Below, in pieces: positions 41,524 to 63,600 of a DNA stretch of 64,000 nucleotides. The stretch is from positions 248,001-312,000 of the forward strand of contig RCAB01000006.1 in assembly GCA_003640385.1 (NCBI GenBank). The letters run 5' to 3'. This stretch comes from Setaria digitata (taxonomy: Eukaryota; Nematoda; Chromadorea; Rhabditida; Setariidae). The notes below the pieces were generated by a model. That model made no database searches and had not been told where the DNA came from. It saw nothing but the letters and a program-made list of their open reading frames with translations. Positions within the stretch are counted from its first letter, which is position 1. Every line of letters begins with the position of its first letter. The position numbers and the translations under genes are program-made.

Positions 41524-43912
41524 ATGATGGCAAGAACTGTATCTTCAAACGTTTATTTTCAGTACTGGCTTCTAGTCACGTCATGTCTGTCATTTTGTTT
41601 ATTATTTACATTGAACTATTGTAACGCTAATGGAGGTATTGCTGTATTAACGAATGACGTCAGTAGAGATGAAAGGAAGTTTCTAATTTACGACGTCAAT
41701 TACGGAGAAGGATTTAATCTACGTCGTGATGTTTTTGTGAGGTGTTCCTTGTTCTGCCGTGTTCCTTTTTTTTTTTTTTTTTTTTTTGACTTTTTATCAT
41801 CTTACGAAACGAAAACTGGCAGTTTTAAATAAATGGATGATTACTTACATGTATGAGAATTTCTATTTTTATTTCTGACTAATTGTGGTCAAATAGAAAA
41901 CTGTATGCTTTGTTACTTAAAGATCAATTTACAGAATAGCAAATGCCGTTAGGATTTTACGAGAAAATGGTTTTAATTATGTGCTTGTATTACCGCCTTG
42001 GGGTGGTCTTTATCACTGGCGAGGAGGACATTTGAAAGTACCTTGGTCGAAATTTTTTCACATCCAAAGCATCAATGAATTTATCCCTGTGATCGAATTT
42101 CATAAATTTTTAAAAGGTGTACTTCGAATTTTTTTAACCATACTACGAAGGTTGCCCTTGTCAGCATGTTGCCTGTTGAAATCTATTATTGACTCTAGAA
42201 GCTATGGAAAATGAAGTTGAGGCAGGGTTTTAATTTTTATTGATAGGCAGAGTTGAAGTACCGTTCAGAATCATGGTCCACTTTAAAATCAAAATTAAAG
42301 AACTAATGTAATCAAGGCCATTATTAATAGAAACAAATTACGATGCAATCGATGAAGTGTTATATTTGCAAGGTTATGCCGAAGGCTGGATAGGTGGAAA
42401 ATATGAAATTAAATATGATCAAAGGGATTGTATCACCGGTGATCTCCATTATAAATTCATTGATGGATTTTGGTACTGATAACGTCCTTAATATAATTTC
42501 TGTTCCATTCACGTTGTACTGTTGAACTTTTGATTTTGCGATGTTAAGGGAAATTGAGTAACCTTCAACTTTTCGCAACATTTTTAAGGAAATTAATTTT
42601 TTACAAAAATCTTCTGTAGATTGTGGACTTAGCCACATGGTCAGGATAGTTTGACCCCTAATTTTGATGTGGAGTTTTTGCAAGATCTACTCACCAATTC
42701 TTATAAAGATTAAATTTAGTGCAATCAAATTAGTATGTTTTTACAGGAAAGGCTGGTTTTTTGCCTTTGAAGATGTTTATGCTCGCAAATTTTCGTGTAT
42801 TTCAATTCAAGGGGATTCAGAGACACTGGCTAACATGATTCAAAAAGATCATCATCATGCAAATTCATTGATGATTGATCGCGCCGAAACGGTGCTTCAT
42901 TCGCATTTTGGTGACTTTCATTATTGGGAAGCGAGGCGGTCCATGCGTTATGCAAGCCACCTTCGTCTTGCTGCTGATGAATTTAGGTAACTGAAAAATG
43001 AGATGTTCATCGATTGTCTTTTGGGAGTGGAATTCTAGTACAGCGTTTGGATTAAAAAGTTAAATTTGTTATTTGGTTCTTTACCGTATTTTTTCAAATT
43101 TTTGAAATCGTTATACTTTAAGGCAACAACGACTGAATTCAAATGATGAGAGAGATGGAACCATACTTCCTGACTCATGGAGGGCAACTAGGAAGGTTTG
43201 TTGCATCCTTTTGAGCCATCTATAAAATCCCAAAGCTGTTTCAGTTAAGAAAATGTTTTTAGGAACATGGTGAAGCACATGGTGGAGATTACATCTGTGT
43301 TCATTGGAGGCGTCGGGACTTTGTGCGATCTCACAGTGTTGACATACCATCTATCAATGGAACGGCCAAGCAGGTCTGATTTGTTTTAAAGCTTACAGCT
43401 AAAGGAAACGAGGTATTTATAATTTTTTTTTTCATCAAACAAACCTCGTGTTTTTGAAGATCGTTGCAATTCTGGGAAAAGAAAATCTCACTACTGTTTA
43501 CTTGTGCACAGACGCTCCAACCAATGAAGTTGCCACTCTCATCAACCTCCTGCCACCTGATATCCTAGTTGAACGATTCGCAAATAGCTCATCTCTGAAT
43601 GATGGAGAAGTTTCCATTATTGACCAGGTTTTTTGTACTTTGACAAGTCGTTTATCGACACGAAGTACATGGATTAGACTTTATTGCTCATATATCCGCT
43701 TAGACTTTCCATTTCAGTGGATATGCGCACATGCTCGTTACTTTGTCGGTACTCATGTGTCAACTTTCTCATATCGGATTCAAGAGGACAGAGAAATTTT
43801 GGGCTTTAGACCCGAGAAAACTTTTAACAGATTGTGCCCCGATGGTAATGACGCTTGCGAACAACCTGCAAAATGGAGGATAGTATATAAAGAGTCATCC
43901 GATCATTACTAA
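41524..43912 (+). CDS. pad-2: GDP-fucose protein O-fucosyltransferase 2 (POFUT2)
   Basis: POFUT2 adds fucose to Ser/Thr of folded thrombospondin type 1 repeats in the ER. Eight exons (41524-41741, 41935-42116, 42331-42472, 42747-42986, 43123-43195, 43263-43373, 43460-43627, 43718-43912) give 442 residues with all phases matching. An N-terminal hydrophobic segment (YWLLVTSCLSFCLLFTL) serves as signal or anchor. Landmarks: YDVNYGEGFNLRRD, with the Glu that acts as catalytic base in the human enzyme; VLVLPPWGGLYHWRGG; LQGYAEGWIGG; RAETVLHSHFG; VHWRRRDFVRSHSVDIPS, with the GDP-fucose-binding Arg; and HARYFVGTHVSTFSYRI near the end. The paired Cys tail DGNDACEQP is kept. ATG 41527 is an alternative start one codon later. 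Confidence 0.97.
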
Positions 43913-44097
43913 TGTACGTATCTGTGAGTAATTCTGACACTTTATTTATACTGTGGGCACAATATGCAAGATCCACTTTTTCGAATATAAATTTATCAAA
44001 ATTCACTTCCGAGCACAGTCGGAATGTCAATACAACGATGTTATGACATATACAATATAATTGTTCAACAATTAACACGAAAACAGACAACGTCTTC

Positions 44098-45930
<1,833 letters not shown>

Positions 45931-47642
45931 CTTCAGTAAAGTCCTTAACAATTACCTGAATTTTTATAATTTACGAAATTTGTATGATTTAGAAAAAAAA
46001 TATGTACAGGACGAAACAACTGTATGCGCTGAGAGAACGGACATAGAAGGAAGGTAGTTATTTAGGAACTTTTAGTATCAGCAGTCCTGATTATTCTATG
46101 ACTGTTTCGGGATACCCACTTTATCGGCGAGAGAATACCTGCCACTTTAAAAATTAGATTATATAAGCTGGATTAAATTCACAGGATGTTTCATCATAAT
46201 GAATGGAACTAGAACTTTGCTTCCAGACATGGCCATTTTGTAGAAATCCCATAACTATGTGGTCGTAGTCTCCGTATTCCACTCAGGAATACTGGTAGAC
46301 AAATAATGTAACCGATATTTTACGCCATTTACTGTATACAGAATAAATATGATAGAACAGGAAAAAAAAAAAAAGACTGAAAATGGAGCAATATAGTAAG
46401 GATACGAAAAACATGATATGCTTTAGTGCAGTGGTCTGCGATGGCGACGACTTAAGGAGAGACAATGCTTCTAAATGAAAGAAGAACGAGAGCAACAACC
46501 TGTCATAGTAACTGCAGTTCAAAAAGACATTAAATAAATTTGTAAGATACAATAGAATTTACAGAACCATTTGAAGATCAACTAAAAAAAAGTCAAGCCG
46601 GGGTGAGAAAAAACACTACAAAACCAAAAGACGTGTTCCGACTACCGAAAAAAGCTCCATGACGAAAATATCCCTCTTCCGAGAATTTAAAAATAACACA
46701 CAGCAGTCGGACCTCTCATCGAGACCGTACCAGTATCAACTTGAAAGTATTCGATTAAAGCACTCGTGCGTTTCTAATAGCCAGAACGATATTCCATTCC
46801 CTCCGGAAGATTCACAGCTCAATTTACCGAATCCACCAAACCTTCGTGTTAGGTTCCAAGTACCCTCCCTGAATTACCAACACACAGAGACCCCACACGG
46901 CACCATAAAGCCACGCACTTCAGCGCTAATTCTAACCTAAAATTTGCTCCGGTCATTTTGCTACAATATGTTTCTGTGACGCACAAGAGTACGTGTAAAA
47001 ACAGAGACATTTGACGACAGAGTGGATAGATGGACACAACAGGCTAGAAATTTGGGCTGTCGGAAAGGAATGGAGGTTAGTCGATTCGGGAATCCGTGTA
47101 ATCATAGGTTGCTACGTTCCGAAGAGGTGGGAATTGGGAAACAATTTCGGAGGAGGCTATTATCAACGGGCCGTGAGATCAACTAATTCGAAAGTCGGTT
47201 GTCGTCATCGTTAGTAAGGGCAGTATTGGTCTGTGGTGCCTTCTTTCTTAGGTGTTTCTGTGGTGTGAGGTGATTGTAATTCATCCAGTTGGTGATCCAT
47301 TTAAGCTACAGATGATGAATTCCATAGATGTCTACAGTGTTCGAGTGCCACTGTAGTAGTTTCTCATTCTATTTAAATTCCAGTGTAATGTTTTTCAGAA
47401 ATTTACTGCTAAAATCTAACAAGCCGAAAAGTAGGATGTCGAATAATACCTTTTTTTTGACCAGCCACACCCCCATTTTCTAGAAAACCAATTATGTATT
47501 CTCCTTTGGTATCACATTCTATCCCTGTTTTGGATATTATCATGAAAACATGATGCCTCATGAACGTCTTTGAACTTTACACTTGGTTATCCATCTTCAC
47601 TTTCAGATAATTTATATTTCCCAACTCTGGTTAACAATAACA
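45931..47642. promoter_or_regulatory. Divergent region between rps-2 and HYOU1
   Basis: 1.7 kb between divergent starts. The part at roughly 46650-47220 looks less AT-rich than its surroundings and carries two successive plus-strand open frames (46659-46940 and 47011-47214) without family likeness. The rest shows nothing. Promoters of both genes must lie here or in first introns. Confidence 0.45.
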
Positions 47643-54651
<7,009 letters not shown>

Positions 54652-57600
54652 TTTTTCTTATTTCTAATTTTCGTGCTGTTTTAATATTCTTTGTGTTGTT
54701 CACTTGTTATTGCTGTTTTGTTTGTTAAACAAATGTATGTAATTGTAAACAAGTAAATGTGTGTAACTTAGTGATGTCTCGTTTTCTTCTGCCTCATTCA
54801 ACAAGTGATTTATTCGGATTGACGGGGATTTGTCACTTCTTTATTTGTGAGTTACCCTTTTTAAATTGATTCTTAAAATTTTTCATAGCTGTTCGAAAAG
54901 AGCCAGTCATATCAGAAGTTTTGTTGATTTACAGCATATTAGTGTTTGAGTAGTTATTTGTTAATTTATCTGTACTTTTCTCCCTTAATTTTGCCTATTT
55001 ATTGCTGTTCTCTTTTTCTTTGCTATGTTTTATGACCGAATTCAGTCTTTTCTTGTTGTCTTCTGCAATTTTTACTATAAAATTCGGCTTCATTCATCAT
55101 ATGGGGTTTGTTATGTTGGACATGATTCATCTGAATATTATTCACATAAGTGATCTGAAGTTTATCAGACGCGAATTCTTGCTGAAGTGTTTTACGGTTC
55201 GATAGGATAGCATAATATAGTGGAGTTAGGGAAGTAGTACCTTATTAGTTGGTATAAATTCTTGTTCTCTCTGCAGAGTAAATTTAGTTTTCCGGAAGTG
55301 AAGGCGGATTTTTAGTTTGTGCAGTTTACAAATGGTGTACGGTAGTTGTTTGTTGCAAGAGCTGATAGTAAGAAAGGTGCTGCAATCTTTAAATATGTTT
55401 CGAGAAATTATAACATGGAGTTATAGAGTTTCCTGGGATCACAATCGAAGGTTGGAGGAGTGGTATATGTGGATTAGGCCTGGGGTGATTGTTTCGTGAT
55501 GTGCCTTTACGTTATCGGAATTGTTCGGGTCAAGTTTAGGCCAGAAGTTTTTAGCGAATAATATTCCTACAATTTGTATCTGTCCCGAACTTCATTTTTA
55601 TACGTTCTCTTTTAATCAGCATTTGGTAGTCTATCCATGTATGGACTGTTTTGCTGCCCTTACTGGATTTATACTGTATATTCCCGTCTGGGTGATTCTT
55701 CATGTGCACACTGGTGTGATAGCCGGCCGCATCTAAGATGGAGTAACACAGATTAGCTGTTGCAGAGACACGTAAGGATTTTGTGGCTAACTATATTCCC
55801 CTTCAAATGGCATGTGATCTGCAGTGTACTGATTCCTTCATTTTATCATTCAGTTTGCAAACGACTTATTCGTCATCCAAATAAGAATAAGTTATCACTA
55901 CTTTACTGTGGGTGAACAGCTGTCTGCACATGCATAGCGGTTGCCTGTTCAGACTGGAACGTCATTTGTCGCGTAAACTCTCCCAGATATTCCACTTCAG
56001 GTTGCCCGGAAACGAGTTTGTTGGAAATTTTGGCAATATGTCTGTGAGTACCATCAACATATTTTTGTCGGTGGGAAATGATGAGGCTAGTTTCGTAGCT
56101 TTACTTTTATGCAAAATCCAATAAAGAAAAGTTCCTGAACTGTGAAGATATTAATTTTTTTTTTTTTTGCATACTCCATCACTTCGAGAAACTGGAGGAA
56201 ATTTCTAAAATCCATCTTATCTACTAATGAATTATTTTAAAAGCAGCCTTTAATAGTTAATCTGATACCTACCAAATTTTTGTGCCTGAAAACTTATGAT
56301 GCGCTGAAGCAGAAGGTCGTGGAAAAAACCAGTTCGAAATTAATTGAAATGCCAAACTCCATTTGTTTGAAACTTTGAAATTTTTTCAGCCTTACTTTTC
56401 CGACAAACCCAGCAAACTAATATGCATGGAAAAAATTTTACCTCACCCTTGTCTCCATAAAGCGAGTCGTATCATCATTTATCCTGCGATCCCCGCATGC
56501 TCATTGCACGGTCTCCACAAAAGACTGACTGCCCCTGAATACGGGTATCCGATCATCCGAGCTTCCCTACTTTTCAACTTCTCTCCTCGGTACCAAGTAC
56601 TTACAGTTGCAGCGGCAGCATGCAGACACACACACACGCACACAGACAGACAAACACAGTCTGATCGCAACATCAGTGCTAATTGATGTGGGAGGCTGAT
56701 TTATGGATGCTAATAAAGGTATGTATGTAAATTTCTTGCCTATCACTGCAAGGATGCAGCGGTATTTGCTGCGTGCATTACTGCTTTAGAGATGGATTGA
56801 TGTGATGTGTGTGTTGGCGCCTGCCTTATTGTTACTTTTGTCATGATTAGTAACATTTATTAATAGTTGACTAATTTCCATAATCACACTGATATTTCTT
56901 CAACAGCATAATACCGTTCCATCGGTTCCTTCCTAATTAAGCATTTGCTGTTCATAACCAAATTCTGGATGCGATGAATTTCTCGTATTCTTATGTTGTG
57001 TGCAATTCCTCACATACTGTGCTAATAAATGGTTGGTGTTGATAAACTATTAGCAGACGTCAAAAGGTTCGAGATCGCTCAGTGCTCCAGTTTTTCTCTC
57101 AAATTTGTCTTCAGTTTAAAATTAGAACTGGGGAGAGATTTTCGCCTTGTATAGTAGAAATACTTAAAGCGTCGGACCACAAAACCTTCATAATCGAAGA
57201 CGAGAAAGGAATTTCTGACATATGGGCATTTTGAGTATTGTTCCCGACTAGGATTTTTATTTGTAAAATATTGGGTGGCGTCATAAGATAAAGTTTTTGT
57301 CACATAATAAAGAATCCGCAATCTTAAGACATGAACCAAGATTTTGTAATAGATAGGGAATTAAACTACTTGTCGTACATGTTGGGTAGTTTGAACAATT
57401 CTACTGTTGTATGAATATTACTTGGTTATAATTCTTCAGAAAATTTCCCTCTGAGTAATCCAAGCGCTTACGCATTATATACATATGTTTATTCAAATTC
57501 AATCCTTATCTTGTTACAGCTCTATTCCATTCTTTTTACCTTTATCTATTTAGTGTTTACTACTTTCTGTCGTCCGGTACGGTGTAGTGGAAACCAAATT

Positions 57601-57700
57601 TTAATTTTTGAAAAGTAAATTTTTATTTGCAGTCAACTGAAATCAAAAATCGCCACCACTTCGACTTTTTTTTCACTGAAATGGGCTGAATTCCTAGGAT
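54652..57700. other. Region 3' of HYOU1, no gene supported
   Basis: The first few hundred bases should be the HYOU1 3' UTR. Several plus-strand frames of 60 to 110 codons occur (55002, 55317, 55912, 56363), but none shows family likeness or a convincing splice context. A short CACACA/CAGACA run lies at 56625-56657. Confidence 0.5.
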
Positions 57701-57703
57701 TTC

Positions 57704-58391
57704 ATCCCGAAAGTTTTCGCGGGACGAAGTATTTCTGTGCTGATCCTTATTGCTAGTTTGTTTGGATTTTTTCAAGATTTTATGTGGGAGGGTAAGATAG
57801 GGCATGACCCGTTTGCATTATTTGCTGATCAGTGTCACAAGGGAGACATTTCAGTCGATATTTCGACGTTTTGCAGTGTGCAAATGGAACAATGCCTCGC
57901 AAACGTAATGCGCACATTATTTGAAAATTTTTTGTTAGCGAAGTTAGCTGAAAGCATTACCAAATATGATAACATAAGGCAGTCATTACCTGTCCATGTC
58001 CTGTCAATTTCGGAATATACTTCTAAGATGGATCAGGATTTACCAAGACATTATTTTGTTCTTTTTACTTTTGCTTTTAGCCTTGATCTTCATCAATTGG
58101 CTGTTTTTATTTCGTGGGGAATTGTTAAATTCCAATATCCGTCTTTATTTGCTATCATGTTACAATTCAGAACTAGATTTTGAGGCCTTGCAACAGAAGC
58201 TCTCAGTAGTTTGTGACAGACAAATTTGTAAAGAAAAATTTGTGAAGAATAAAGTAGTAACTTTCTTTCACCTTGGAAAGAAACAACTCTATGGGAATAA
58301 TCCAAACTGGGTCAGAAAAATGAATATTTTATATGTCAGGTTTTTTATAGTAAATAGAAAAAGTGTTGATAAGAGCTGTGGTTATTTATAA
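57704..58391 (+). CDS. Candidate two-exon unknown gene
   Basis: Two overlapping plus-strand frames look protein-like. The first, open from about 57704, reads VLILIASLFGFFQDFMWEGK, then DPFALFADQCHKGDISVDIS and FCSVQMEQCLANVMRTLF. The second follows a very strong acceptor, acttttgcttttag at 58080, and reads LIFINWLFLFRGELL, then SELDFEALQQKLSVVCDR and KNKVVTFFHLGKKQLYGNN, ending with TAA at 58391. I could not fix a donor that joins them and recognise neither. It may be one small secreted or membrane protein gene. Confidence 0.3.
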
Positions 58392-58662
58392 TTAACTCAT
58401 ACAGGGGAGAGAAGAAAAGGACGAAAATTGCCTCTGGATAATGGCGCTAGTGATAGATTTCGCATATTTGTTATAGAAAAAAGTCAGCGTAACAGAAGTT
58501 AACTGTAGTCCGAACTTAAAGTCGGCAGGAGAGAAAAACAGAATAAAATCAGGGAAAGTTAATTTTATTGCAATATTACTCTCTTTTAAATATTTAAAAT
58601 TTTTTAAGACAGTCGACCAATAGCCAGGAGCAGGCGCGTTATTGTTCTGCTAGTGATACGTA

Positions 58663-60324
58663 ATGAGTGATGCTGATGCGTTATGTGAGACAAACCCAGT
58701 ATTTCGACTATTATTACTACCTATTGCTGAACCTTATCAGGTAAATTATAACTAATTTATTCCCGGACGCATTCTTTAGGTGTTATTTACTGAAGTTTGG
58801 TGACGTGTCGCAAAGTAAAACTTGAAAGTATGAAATTAAAGTTGGAACGAAAAATTCTGATGTGAAATTAAAAGCTGTTTACGAACGATGTTCACGCAAA
58901 CTGGGTCTGTGTAAAACAAAGGCAATTTTCAATTATTTTTGCAATGAAACTAACAAACTTAATATAACTTTTGATCAGCTGAAATAGACAGCTTTCCTAC
59001 AAAAACTTTGCCGAATGATGAGCTTCTGAATTTGAATAAATTTTAGTTCGCATTTTTGGTTTTTTTTTTTTCTCTCTCTAACAACGACTCTTGAGTTAAG
59101 AATTCTATCGTTCGTTTTCTGGCAATGCATACAGCGTGAAAAAAATCAGTTATCTTGTTTTGAAAGTGTCATAACATAAATAGCCAGGGTGTAATATCTC
59201 AACAGAGCTGAGTCGCGTGCCACGGACAAATTAGGATTGTTACTAAGTTAAAATCTTTAACTGAAGCTACTTCATCCTTATTCTTATCCCCTTTTGTCGA
59301 ATTTGCAAATTATTAAACCTTAGAAAATAAAAGAAAAAGAATTATTAGGAATTATGAGAACTTTCAGAGAAATATTAGAAAACCGCAAAATTAAATTCTG
59401 AACAGTAAGTAGTGATAAATAATTGGTATCGAGCCGGAACAAAATGACTAAAGTGTACATAACATGTCGATAACAGTCTTTCATCCTGATAAAATCGACC
59501 GTTTGATCAACGACTGAACCAATTTTCTCATTGGTTACGGTGTGTTGATGTTGCCATTTCAACATATTTCAAGATTTTAAATCGTTTGTTCCATTTCAAA
59601 TTCAAGTTTTGATACGGATGGCTCCAGTTGATGAAATCACCGCTATATTTCATAGTTACAATGACGACTTCATTTTTATTTATTATGGCCTTCCCATCGG
59701 CTTACGGTATCTATAATATAATATACACACCTGTCTGTTTGCGCGACAGGCAAATAGCGTAACGATTAAATGGGTTATGAGAACAGACGAAAACATTCTG
59801 CAGGCTGGTGAGAGTCAAAGAAAATATACTTCATCAGTTGAAGTATTGTCATCAAGTAACTTACTGTTTCTGTCATCAAAATTGCGATTTCCACCACTTC
59901 CATTAATTTGTGCCGAAGAGCCAAAAATAGGCACGCTTGAAGGACATTTCAAGGTGGCAACATTTATTATTTATCTAAATCAACCGGATGTGACTATTAG
60001 TTATAAATATTTGAATAATTTTTCAATCTGAAATTTCGCGGAGAAGTCAGCAAAGCTAGTTTTAGACATCGTTTTAACTGAGAGAAGCAATCTAAGTTTT
60101 TGAAGCCTTGCATATTTTTTTTTTTTTTTTTTATTTCTAATATGGATGAATTTGTTTTTTATAAGCTAGCACTTCAATGCTGTATAACACAATTAACTCA
60201 CATCTTCCATTCTCACCAAGATTTCAGTGCATAAAATATTAAATATGGGATTTCCAGGATGCAGTGCGAGCACAATTCGAAGTTTTTAAAGCTTCCAAAT
60301 TTAAACAACAAAAATTATACTTTG
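58663..60324 (+). CDS. Candidate upstream exons of the FGF gene, or a separate gene
   Basis: Three short exons with good splice sites: 58663-58740 (from ATG, MSDADALCETNPVFRLLLLP, donor GTAAAT), 59750-59953 (ANSVTIKWVMRTDENILQAG to GTLEGHFK) and 60258 to 60323 or later (DAVRAQFEVFKASKFKQQK). The first two join in phase 0. With a donor inside TTTGTCA|GTAAAA the third ends in phase 1, which would join an acceptor at 60595 and read in frame into the FGF coding exon. No signal peptide is present at this start. Each piece is short, so chance cannot be excluded. Confidence 0.3.
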
Positions 60325-60633
60325 TCAGTAAAATCCGTTTTTAAGCCAGTGTTAAAATGATTTCCAGTTGTGAAAAACAGCAGTCTTTAGATCTTTTCAA
60401 CACATTTTTTAATTTTGAAATTTTCTATTTTTCTGATTTAATTCTAGAGCTGAACAGATCCAACGTACAGAATGGCAGTAATATCTTTTCTCGAGATTCA
60501 TCAATATTCTGATACACAAATTCGTATTTAAATCAGAGTTTGTGGGAGTTATGTCCAAAGTGAAATAATTTTCTTTCGGATTCACCTCTTTTAAGATCAT
60601 TTTAAACTTGTCATCGATGATAACGGTTTGCTG

Positions 60634-63600
60634 ATGTTTAGACTGTTAACAATCACACAAATGGCGAGTCTGATGGTAACCTGTGAGACGACCACCGTCT
60701 GGCAGCTTTACAGTCGTTGCAGCTTTGCTTTTGTACAAGTTTTTCTGAAACATGCTAATGCTCGAGGAGAACAATCTAATCATTGCTTAAGTCTGCTTTT
60801 CTTTTTTTTCCGCAAACTTTTACAGTCTTTTCGAATAGTGCTGGCACATAGTTTGAAATTCCATGGGATTTAAGTATTGTATTTTTTAGCCTTATCACAT
60901 AACTAATCCGGCAAACATTATTACTGCATTGCAGCCGATTTTATAATACATGCAGATAATGAAGGCCGGATCCGGATGGAAAACGCTCTTACCGGCAAAT
61001 TTATTTGCTTCAGTAAGCGACAAAAGCTCACAGTCAGAGTAAGTATTCAAACGACTTGACACTGGTGCTCAGGAATTTTCATCCAGGAAATCTTCAAATT
61101 TGATTTAAAATGAAACTTGTAAATCTTGTGAAGGACTTAAAAAAGTATTTGGAGGTAAGGGGAGAAAAGAAGAAAGAAGAGGCAAGAATATTCTAAAAAA
61201 TAAAAATATTAGTTATCATTTTAACTTTGAATATTTTACTTCACTTCGCAAAATTACTTCAGATTCTTCACAAAAACTAAAATTTATATATAATTGTGGG
61301 TAATTTATTAACTCATTTTCTTCTCTTCTTTTTTGAAATTCGCTTGCAGAACAGGGAAATTTGAGTGAAGTTTTGTAGGGATAACTGGATTATTTGAAAG
61401 GGCAGAAAGAAATATGATCTCATTATTTTTTGTTCCATGAGAGTAACTTGGAAGCCAGTTGAGGAGTTTTTATTTGGAAATCGAAAAAATACGAAAAAAA
61501 AAAGCAATTTGTCATCGCCATCTATTGAAGTAGCCCTCACATTTCAGCAGTTATTGTTTAATAAATATAATTTTTTGCTGGCATATTTACAGCATTATTG
61601 CATTGGGAAAATTTTATTTCTTCTTTTTATACTTTTTCACAGATAGCATTGGACGCTATTAGCATGTGAGTGTTAAATATCAAGAAGCAGAGATAAAAAA
61701 GTTTTGCCCATTTCTAGACAAACTTTTATCATGTACACATTAAATCAGAGTAAAATAAATACTGAAGAACTGCTGCTATCGTTCAATTCTCTCCTCATTA
61801 ATAATATCAGATTAATATGTAGGTGGGTAAAAACGTACACTTTGCTGTTCGCCAGGTACTGTAGGGCAATTTCCTTCATCTTATCAGTACAACAGTACAA
61901 TCACTAATCATCACCAGTGACAATCGTTGTTGGAATAGCTGTGCTTTTCATATCATATATAATATCCGGTTTTTCAATACGCCCCAAAACGGCTTTGGTA
62001 CTAAACAGATTTTGAAAAACACTGTTAAGAGAATGAAATATTTAATTGAAGAATTTGGAAAAATAATCTGGTTATTATTTTCAGAATTGCATTCAAACAA
62101 AATACTTTTCATTCATTATAACAGCAAAAGGATTTTCCAGAATGATGGCATGAATGAAAAATGTTTTTTCCGTGAACGGTTAACATCCTCAGGATATACA
62201 ATGTTTCAATCAACATGGCGACAAAATTTATTTCTTGGATTTAACAGGTTTCCGTCCACGTCACTATTTTTAAATTAAATTGGGAAAAGTTTAATAATAG
62301 TTTTCATTGACCACTATTATAATACTTTGGTGAAAATGGATAGGGAAGATGATAATTAGGTCTGTGAAAAAGTTCAATTTCATTTCAATGATTTTTTTTC
62401 TTTCTCTTTTTTTTCTGCGATAATTACATAACTGAGGGAAAAGCAGGTGAGGTAGGGCGAGAGGAATGGAACTGGAAGGGGGCGACAAATTGTCTATAAA
62501 CTATTTTACAACAGGTGACACAGACACAGAAAAAGTGGGCTATTTTGAGAAATGACCGATTGTGGCAAAGCCTACAACAGTTGACAACAACAACAACAAC
62601 AACAGCAACAACACAGCAGCCAACAACAATAACAAAATACTTCTCCTTATACCACCCTATTGTTTTTCGGAAAATTTTTGGCACATAGCCACTCATTTAT
62701 ATCGTAATTTTGATTTGGTCTATTCACTCGAAAATTTATTAAATTTTATTTATTAATTAACACACATAAGAATTACTGTGCGTTCGACAAGCTGCATCCT
62801 CTATTTTACCTGATAGAGAGAGGGAATTATGTATCCACCTTTCTTCAGTTTCCGATGGCACTACAGAATAATCCTTGCCAAGTCAGAAAAGCTCAACATT
62901 TAAATTTTAAAATTTCGATTTACTCATATACTGATGTTATAATATGAAATCCTATTAAGTGTGTAGAATTTGGTTTAATCAATTCACCTGTTCCTAAATT
63001 TCATTTAACTGCTTATGTTGTGGGTAAAATTCATATAAAAAAGTAGTCAAACGTTTTCTATCTTTACAGTTCAATAACATTTCTTTTAAAATACCGTTAA
63101 AACGCGACTATCTTTCAGCTTGAGGCAAAACAAAATATGAATTCCATAAAATTTTTACTGATATTCAGCAGCATCCTCCACTTACACTTAAAACCGCTTG
63201 TTGTTTTGAGTTGATGTATAATCGATCATTTCTATCTTGGAAACGGTGACATTTGTTTCAAGAATTTTAAAGGGTCATGCAATTCATCCGCCCTATTTAA
63301 ATTTCTATTTCTGCTGCACCATTACTTCTCATGATTTGATATCTGTTATCTTTTTGCACTTACTGGAAGTTACGCTAGTAAAAGGATCCATGGAATTTCC
63401 GTTATCTGCTCATGTGTAATAATTCACCATTGCATTAAGCATTTTGCAAAGCATGGGATGAGGAACGTGGGAGAACAATGTAGCTGCAAGGAATTATTTC
63501 TGAAGGATTTACCGATAACTAATACTAGATTTCACCATCTGTGTTTTGGTTGATCATGAATGAAAAACGTACGATATTATTTTCAGAAATGCCATCAGGA

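Noticed and set aside
46659..46940. 93-codon plus-strand frame as a gene
   Set aside because: Protein-like composition but no splice sites, no likeness and no clear start context. Kept only as an observation.
60935..61038. Alternative reading of this exon as IMKAGSGWKTLLPANLFASV
   Set aside because: The other frame gives the FGF strand DFIIHADNEGRIRM with correct phases on both sides, which is far better supported.
62562..62756. Asn-rich frame that could look like a prion-type or transcription factor segment
   Set aside because: It comes from a CAA repeat inside an FGF intron, and no splice sites bound it.
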